A DNA stretch of 10,671 nt from JAAYAY01 sp964429355. Lineage in GTDB: Bacteria; Planctomycetota; Planctomycetia; Pirellulales; Thermoguttaceae. The position numbers were made by a program, and so were the translations under genes. Below the pieces are notes generated by a model. That model did not search any database, had not been told where the DNA came from, and saw only the letters and a program-made list of their open reading frames with translations. Where the stretch lies: the NCBI GenBank assembly GCA_964429355.1, contig CAYSCH010000326.1:1-10671 (forward strand), written 5' to 3'. Shown in pieces: positions 6,559 through 10,671 of the stretch; position 1 is the stretch's first letter, and each line of letters starts with the position of its first letter.

Positions 6559-6700
6559 GCGGAATGTGGGTCTTTTGCGGGAAAGTCAGCCCACTATTAA
6601 GAGGGGGGGTGATTTGGACAGCGATGATGTCTGACAAAGAAGCTTGGCCGTCCCTTGAGAAGCCAGCCTGGGTGGGGCAAATGGCTTTGCGTGATTCGCG

Positions 6701-6724
6701 AAAAAATTGTCGTCCTGACGACAG
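6701..6724 (-). terminator. Intrinsic terminator of the zinc-ribbon gene
   Basis: On the minus strand a 6-bp stem TGTCGT/ACGACA (6723-6708) with a 4-base loop (CAGG) is followed by a single A and then six T (6706-6701). It lies 50 bases downstream of the stop codon at 6774. Stem, short loop and T-run all match a Rho-independent terminator on this strand. Confidence 0.75.
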
Positions 6725-6773
6725 CCGCGCGGGCTTGCCCTGCTGGTGGTTTTATTAGCGGCTCTCAAGTCCT

Positions 6774-7139
6774 TCAACTGAAGAACTCGTCGTGCCGCAT
6801 GACCCCCGATTCGTCCTCCACTTCAGCGTGGGTCTGCCAACGCCACCGGCGGGTAGCTCGCTTCTGCTCCCGGCGGATTGCTCGACGCTGCTCAACCTTC
6901 AGTCCGATCAAGCCACGGATTCGGTCCCAGAGTTTCGGCTGGAGTTCGTATTCGACTTCCACGGTTTCCGGAGGTTTCTCGGGTTCGAGATAGACTTTCC
7001 GCATCGAAGTCTTGACGCCAAAATCGCCCCCGCACATGCTGCAGGGAACCTGATTCTTGGGTGGCTTCACCGCGTGACCACAAGATTTGCACAGGTGCCG
7101 GTATTCCCAGGGTCCGTAGCCGTAATGCTTCTCAGACAT
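6774..7139 (-). CDS. Small four-cysteine zinc-ribbon protein
   Basis: From ATG at 7139 the product has 121 residues. The N-terminal part holds CKSCGH (Cys17, Cys20) and CSMCGG (Cys33, Cys36), two CX2C knuckles 12 residues apart, which is a classic zinc-ribbon. A middle segment is acidic and proline-rich (YLEPEKPPETVEVEYEL) and the C-terminal third is strongly basic (VEQRRAIRREQKRATRRWRW), suggesting nucleic-acid or ribosome contact, then a short acidic tail. No specific family is recognised. The same frame continues to 7304, and an in-frame ATG at 7268 gives a 164-residue form; the promoter at 7304-7276 would start transcription at almost that ATG, so a leaderless longer form cannot be excluded. 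I prefer 7139 because residues before it look unlike a folded domain. No Shine-Dalgarno is seen at either start. Confidence 0.75.
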   Translation of the reverse strand: MSEKHYGYGPWEYRHLCKSCGHAVKPPKNQVPCSMCGGDFGVKTSMRKVYLEPEKPPETVEVEYELQPKLWDRIRGLIGLKVEQRRAIRREQKRATRRWRWQTHAEVEDESGVMRHDEFFS

Positions 7140-7275
7140 GCCGAGCGTCTCGAACGCGATTGGTTGAAGAAGACACGATGAGGTGGGACGACCGGCCAGC
7201 ACCTCTCGAAGCCTGCCCCCCAAAATGGTCATGAGCGGTATGTGGGAGCAACATGGAGGAATCCCCATCAGTTGT

Positions 7276-7304
7276 AGTATACCTAGAGCCCGCAATTGGA
7301 CCAA
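7276..7304 (-). promoter_or_regulatory. Sigma70-type promoter for the zinc-ribbon gene
   Basis: On the minus strand TTGGTC (7304-7299) and TATACT (7281-7276) are separated by 17 bases. The expected transcription start is about 7269 or 7268. This gives a leader of about 130 nt to ATG 7139, or almost none to the in-frame ATG at 7268. Confidence 0.6.
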
Positions 7305-7352
7305 GTCCCACGTCTCGCCTGCTGAAGAGCCGATTATGGGGTCCGCCTGAGG

Positions 7353-7381
7353 CTGACAAGGGGGTGCCTGGGGCCTAGAGT
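7353..7381 (+). promoter_or_regulatory. Possible promoter for the glycosyltransferase-sulfatase operon
   Basis: CTGACA (7353-7358) and TAGAGT (7376-7381) are spaced by 17 bases on the plus strand. The -35 is good, the -10 only four of six. It is the best candidate I see upstream of the glycosyltransferase and divergent from the zinc-ribbon promoter. Confidence 0.3.
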
Positions 7382-7525
7382 TGTGTAGCCGGACATCCCG
7401 GGAGGCTTGATAAGGCCGGCCGGACGCGGTTTCGGGAGGATCCCTGTCCTCGCTGACACTTCAGGTCGGTGTGCTCGGTTGCTCGTCGTGTTAGCATGCT
7501 CGGTCAGGGTTCGGATTTGCCATAC

Positions 7526-8929
7526 ATGGAAAAGTCACCGTCAGAGCGGCCGGTAGAAATGACGAATATGCTCTGTTCTACGGGAGACGCCGTCCATTTT
7601 CTCCGGTCGCTCTTACCAAAGGTCGATGCCGTGCGGGTTTTCCGTTCTTGGCGTTGGCTGGCGGTTGTGCTCCTTCTGGCCTTTGGCCTGCGACTGGCCG
7701 GCGCGTTCTACTGGCAGGCCAGATTTGCGGGCGAGGGCTTTCACTTTGGCGACAGCGAGGGCTACTGGATCCTGGCGCGCAGTATCGCCCGAGGCGGGCC
7801 CTACGAGTTTGGCGAGGGCGGCGCCCGCGTGTTCCGTACACCCGGGTACCCGATCCTGCTGGCTCCTTTGTTTCTTGTTTTTGGCGACGATCCCCCCGTG
7901 ATGCTGGCGAGGGTGCAGTCGGCAGGGTTTGGCACCCTGGCGGTTTTGGGAGTCTGGCTGCTTGCCCGGCGGCTTTACGGCACACTTGCCGCCAACCTGG
8001 CGGGGTTGGCCTCGGCCGTATATCCCGGCCTTATCGCTCTGAGTGTGCCGATCCTCAGCGAAACGGCGTTCTGTGCGCTGGTGCCGTTTCAGCTCCTGCT
8101 TTGGACCCTCGCCTGGCAGGCCGCCACGAAAAAGCAAAGCCTGCTCCTCGGTGTTTCGACGGGCTTGGTCGGAGCGGCGATTACCTTGATTCGTCCGAGC
8201 TGGCTGCTGTTCATGCCCTTTGCGATTCTGGCAGGGCTGGTCTTCGGCCGCCAGACAGCGCGTCACACACTGCTCGCCGCCGCGATCATGACCGGGTTGG
8301 TTATGGGTATGACGCCGTGGTGGATCCGCAATGCCCGCGTCACCGGGCATTTTGTCCCCACAACGCTGCAGGTGGGAGCGAGTCTCTACGACGGCTGGAA
8401 CCCGCGAGCCACTGGAGCGAGCGATATGTCGTATGTGCCCGCGTTTGAGCACGCGGAGCGCCAGGCCGAGGCGGAGGGCATTGTTAACACGGGAGACACC
8501 TTCGAGTATCGTTTGGATCGGCGCATGCGCGAGGCTGCCATCAGCTGGGCTCGGCAGCATCCGCTGGAGGTACTGAAGCTGGCGGCCGTCAAGTTCGCGC
8601 GGATCTGGAACATCTGGCCCAATGAACCGGCCTTTTCCCGGCCGGTCGTTCGGGTGGCAGTCGCCGCTACGTATCTTCCCTTGCTGGTCCTGGGGCTCAT
8701 CGGGGCATATGGGCCGATCGCCCGTGGATGGCCTCACGTTCTCTGTTTTCTTCCCGCCATATACCTGACAAGCCTTCACATGGTGTTCATCGGGTCGATT
8801 CGCTACCGGGAGCCAGCCATGATGGGCCTGATCGTGCTGGCGGCCGGCGCGATAGTTTCGCTCATGGGAGGGAATTCCCAGCCCGGTCTTGAGGCTGCCC
8901 AGCAGACCACCGGAGGGCGTGTTCGATGA
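7526..8929 (+). CDS. Membrane glycosyltransferase of the PMT/ArnT (GT-C, GT39-like) type
   Basis: A polytopic membrane enzyme, 467 residues from ATG 7526. TM1 is at about 44-62 (WLAVVLLLAFGLRLAGAFYW). The first periplasmic loop holds FGDSEGYWILARSIARGG (Asp76, Glu78), the acidic motif expected for the GT-C catalytic site, then RTPGYPILLAPLFLVFG, a common segment in polyprenyl-phosphate-sugar dependent transferases. Several further hydrophobic segments follow (for example 153-175, 182-200, 205-240, 247-264, 376-398, 403-425, 432-448). Before the last helices is a soluble stretch (about 270-350) and RYREPAMMG. By family it would transfer a sugar from a lipid-phosphate donor to a periplasmic acceptor; the acceptor cannot be told. 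Upstream starts GTG 7469 and ATG 7496 and downstream ATG 7559 and 7568 are all possible, none with a clear ribosome site. Its stop overlaps the sulfatase start by four bases (ATGA). Confidence 0.82.
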   Translation: MEKSPSERPVEMTNMLCSTGDAVHFLRSLLPKVDAVRVFRSWRWLAVVLLLAFGLRLAGAFYWQARFAGEGFHFGDSEGYWILARSIARGGPYEFGEGGARVFRTPGYPILLAPLFLVFGDDPPVMLARVQSAGFGTLAVLGVWLLARRLYGTLAANLAGLASAVYPGLIALSVPILSETAFCALVPFQLLLWTLAWQAATKKQSLLLGVSTGLVGAAITLIRPSWLLFMPFAILAGLVFGRQTARHTLLAAAIMTGLVMGMTPWWIRNARVTGHFVPTTLQVGASLYDGWNPRATGASDMSYVPAFEHAERQAEAEGIVNTGDTFEYRLDRRMREAAISWARQHPLEVLKLAAVKFARIWNIWPNEPAFSRPVVRVAVAATYLPLLVLGLIGAYGPIARGWPHVLCFLPAIYLTSLHMVFIGSIRYREPAMMGLIVLAAGAIVSLMGGNSQPGLEAAQQTTGGRVR

Positions 8930-10350
8930 TCCTCTGGACCCAAGGCCGATCACCACGCCAGTGTTTGCGGGCGAAACCGACGAGCAGCCTGCTGGCCATC
9001 GCCGCCGTCCTGCTATGGGCGGGCACTGTTTCGGCAGCCCCGAGTATCGTGCTCCTGGTTGCCGACGATCTGGGCTACGGCGACCTCGGCTGCTACGGTG
9101 CGCCCGATATCCCTACACCCAACCTGGATCGGCTGGCCAATGAGGGGATCCGACTGACGAGTTTCTACAGCGCTGCGGCCGTCTGTTCGGCCTCGCGCGC
9201 GGCGTTGTTTACGGGCTGTTACCCGTGCCGGGTGGGTGTGGCCGGGGACCTCCGTCCAGAGTCCGACGAGGGTCTTGCTCCCAAGCAGATGACACTTGCT
9301 GAGGTCGCCAGCGGCGCAGGGTACAAGACCATTCTGCTGGGAAACTGGCACCTTGGCAGCCGCCCGCAGTTTCTGCCCACCGAACAGGGTTTCGACGACT
9401 TCTACGGGATCCCGTTTTCCCACGATGTCCGGCCGTTGCACTCGGCGGAGGGGCTATCGGTCCATCCCAATCTCCCGGTCTACCAGGGCGATCGTGTCCT
9501 AGGGCGCAATCCAGACATGGCGGGCTTCACGGGGGAACTGACGCGGAGAGCCGTTGATTTCGTTCAAGACCGCGGGCGTGAGCGTTTTCTTCTGTGTGTT
9601 GCTTATCCAATGCCTCAAGTGCCGCTGGCGGTCTCCCACAAGTTCACGGGCACCAGCGAGCGTGGGCTGTACGGCGACGTTGTTGCCGAACTCGACTGGT
9701 CGGTCGGCGAGATCCTTGCCGCCTTGGCTCATGCTCAACTCGACACCGAAACACTTGTGATCTTCACATCCGACAATGGGCCGGCGGTGGAGTATGGAGA
9801 CCATGCTGGATCGGCCGGTGTCTTTCGCGGCGGCGAAGGGTCGACGTTCGAGGGAGGGATGCGCGTACCTTGCCTGTTTCGGTGGACAGGCAAGATTCCT
9901 GCCGGCACGGTGTCGGACGAAATCGCTGTTAATTTCGATCTTCTGCCAACGATTGCAGGATTGATCGGGGCGCAGATTCCGGCCGAGGCGAAGCTCGATG
10001 GTCAGGATATCTGGCCGATGCTGGCGTTTCCCATGGCAGCCACCAGCCCGCATCCATGCTTCTACTATTACTCCGGCGGTGCTTTGCACGCAGTCCGCAG
10101 TGGCCGTTGGAAACTCCATTTTCCACACGGTTACGCGGCCTTGTCGGATGAGCGGCCGGGCGAAGGGGAACCTATCCACGTGACGTGGGAGCGAATTGGA
10201 TTGAGCCTTTTCGATCTCCAGACCGATCCTCGTGAGACGAGGAATGTGGCGGCGGAGAACGAAAAAGTGGTGCGCTATCTCGGCGACCTGGCGGAAGACG
10301 CACGGGAGGAGCTGGGCGATTCGCTTTCAAGACGCAACCCCAGGCAGTGA
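8926..10350 (+). CDS. Secreted sulfatase-family protein with three sulfate-binding residues replaced
   Basis: A 474-residue arylsulfatase-fold protein with a signal peptide (LLAIAAVLLWAGTVSAA, cleavage near residue 38). Calcium ligands are kept: ADDLGYGDLGCYG (Asp47, Asp48) and TSDNGP (Asp283, Asn284). The formylglycine site is CSASR (87-91), a permitted C-x-[P/A]-S-R, followed by AALFTG. However, by comparison with human arylsulfatase A, three active-site residues differ: GNWHLG has Asn140 for the Lys123 position (His142 kept), PQVPL has Gln231 for His229, and GGEGSTFEGG has Glu304 for Lys302. Spacing between these sites matches (52 from 231 to 283, 20 from 284 to 304), so the alignment is firm. 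RGLYGDVVAELDWSVGEIL and LFDLQTDPRETRNVA are typical of the family. The gene is complete and coupled by ATGA to the glycosyltransferase. Family is sure; sulfate-ester hydrolysis is doubtful. Confidence 0.9.
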   Translation: MILWTQGRSPRQCLRAKPTSSLLAIAAVLLWAGTVSAAPSIVLLVADDLGYGDLGCYGAPDIPTPNLDRLANEGIRLTSFYSAAAVCSASRAALFTGCYPCRVGVAGDLRPESDEGLAPKQMTLAEVASGAGYKTILLGNWHLGSRPQFLPTEQGFDDFYGIPFSHDVRPLHSAEGLSVHPNLPVYQGDRVLGRNPDMAGFTGELTRRAVDFVQDRGRERFLLCVAYPMPQVPLAVSHKFTGTSERGLYGDVVAELDWSVGEILAALAHAQLDTETLVIFTSDNGPAVEYGDHAGSAGVFRGGEGSTFEGGMRVPCLFRWTGKIPAGTVSDEIAVNFDLLPTIAGLIGAQIPAEAKLDGQDIWPMLAFPMAATSPHPCFYYYSGGALHAVRSGRWKLHFPHGYAALSDERPGEGEPIHVTWERIGLSLFDLQTDPRETRNVAAENEKVVRYLGDLAEDAREELGDSLSRRNPRQ

Positions 10351-10456
10351 CTGGATTTGAGTTCTGGCGTCGCCTGTCTTGATGAACCAAAAACGGGACG
10401 GTCGCGTAGAGGTGGAGTCCGTCAGTTCTTGATTCCGATCGTTCTTGGGGCGTCCA

Positions 10457-10471
10457 GACGCACCCTGCGTC
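10457..10471 (+). terminator. Weak hairpin between sulfatase and acetyltransferase genes
   Basis: GACGC (10457-10461) pairs with GCGTC (10467-10471) across a 5-base loop in the 153-base gap. No T-run follows, so it is a poor terminator candidate. No promoter is convincing in this gap. Confidence 0.2.
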
Positions 10472-10503
10472 CTTCGAGTTACCAGGCCACGAAGAGAATA
10501 CCC

Positions 10504-10671
10504 ATGATTCGCACCTGTCGCGATGGAGAGTTTGAAACCATCTATGAGATTGTGAACGATGCGGCCCAGGCCTATCGTGAGACGATTCCGGCCGATCGCT
10601 GGAAAGACCCATATATGTCGCGGGAAGAGCTTCGCCACGAAATGGATGCTGGCGTCGTCTTCTGGGGTTGT
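10504..10671 (+). CDS. GNAT-family N-acetyltransferase, cut by window edge
   Basis: Only the first 56 residues are present, in frame to the last base. They read MIRTCRDGEFETIYEIVNDA, then AYRETIPADRWKDPYM, SREELRHEMDAGVVFWGC. This is the opening strand and helices of GNAT acetyltransferases, with a start pattern (MIRxCxxxDFExIYxIINDAAxAYxGxIPxDRW) that I associate with a family often annotated only as GNAT. GNAT enzymes use acetyl-CoA to acetylate small molecules or proteins; the substrate cannot be inferred because the acetyl-CoA binding motif lies beyond the window. GAAGAG about 8-13 bases before the ATG can act as a ribosome site, one of few in this window. It is 153 bases downstream of the sulfatase, so probably a separate unit. 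Confidence 0.85.
   Translation, partial: MIRTCRDGEFETIYEIVNDAAQAYRETIPADRWKDPYMSREELRHEMDAGVVFWGC

Larger units (their letters stand above)
6426..6773. other. Intergenic region of 348 bases with promoter and terminator only
   Basis: No gene is supported here. It holds the promoter of the secreted protein gene (6558-6530) and the terminator of the zinc-ribbon gene (6724-6701). The remaining 140 bases, including a run of seven or eight G at about 6601-6609, show no recognised element. Confidence 0.6.
7140..7525. other. Divergent intergenic region of about 386 bases
   Basis: It separates the zinc-ribbon gene from the glycosyltransferase gene and carries the two opposite candidate promoters. 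If the glycosyltransferase starts at the upstream GTG (7469) the region is shorter. I see no other gene, RNA or repeat in it. Confidence 0.5.

Noticed and set aside
5598..6758. Plus-strand open frame of 386 codons opposite the secreted protein gene
   Set aside because: The minus strand has a signal peptide, promoter, ribosome site and recognisable motifs; the plus frame has none.
7613..8956. Long minus-strand open frame opposite the glycosyltransferase (447 codons)
   Set aside because: It is hydrophilic, Gln/Arg/Gly-rich and without motifs, the usual mirror image of a membrane protein gene.

Overview
The window looks like accessory and housekeeping chromosome from a GC-rich planctomycete, probably Pirellulales-like. 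I infer this from three things: most starts lack a Shine-Dalgarno sequence, there is a secreted protein of a type I associate with Planctomycetes, and a sulfatase sits beside a GT-C glycosyltransferase. No marker gene fixes the taxon. I see no tRNA, rRNA, CRISPR array, insertion sequence or integration site.

Layout: the left part on the minus strand reads smpB (2347-1859), scpB (1815-1078), then rpe (577 to the window edge, C-terminus cut off). A 500-base stretch without a recognisable gene lies between scpB and rpe. Divergent from smpB, on the plus strand, is a lipoate module: a LipB-like protein (2527-3249), lipA (3302-4261) and a small free-standing lipoyl-type domain (4261-4506) that overlaps the lipA stop codon. 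A DUF4261 protein (4722-5474) follows. The centre has two minus-strand genes with their own good sigma70-type promoters: a secreted protein with an acidic proline-rich linker (6425-5586) and a small zinc-ribbon protein (7139-6774) with a clear intrinsic terminator. On the right, on the plus strand, a membrane glycosyltransferase of the PMT/ArnT type (about 7526-8929) is translationally coupled (ATGA overlap) to a secreted sulfatase-family protein (8926-10350). A GNAT acetyltransferase start (10504 to edge) closes the window.

The most notable pattern is loss of catalytic residues in otherwise well-preserved, full-length genes. The LipB-like protein has Gln149 and Asp183 where the family has its Lys/Cys dyad, and the spacing of 34 is exactly conserved. 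The lipoyl-domain protein has Ala44 where the lipoylated lysine belongs. LipA, between them, keeps both iron-sulfur cysteine motifs and the C-terminal RSSY. Independently, the sulfatase keeps its formylglycine cysteine and calcium ligands but has Asn, Gln and Glu at the three sulfate-binding Lys/His/Lys positions. I read these as a possible LipA-associated module of non-catalytic partners and a possible pseudosulfatase. Function is inferred only from motifs and context.
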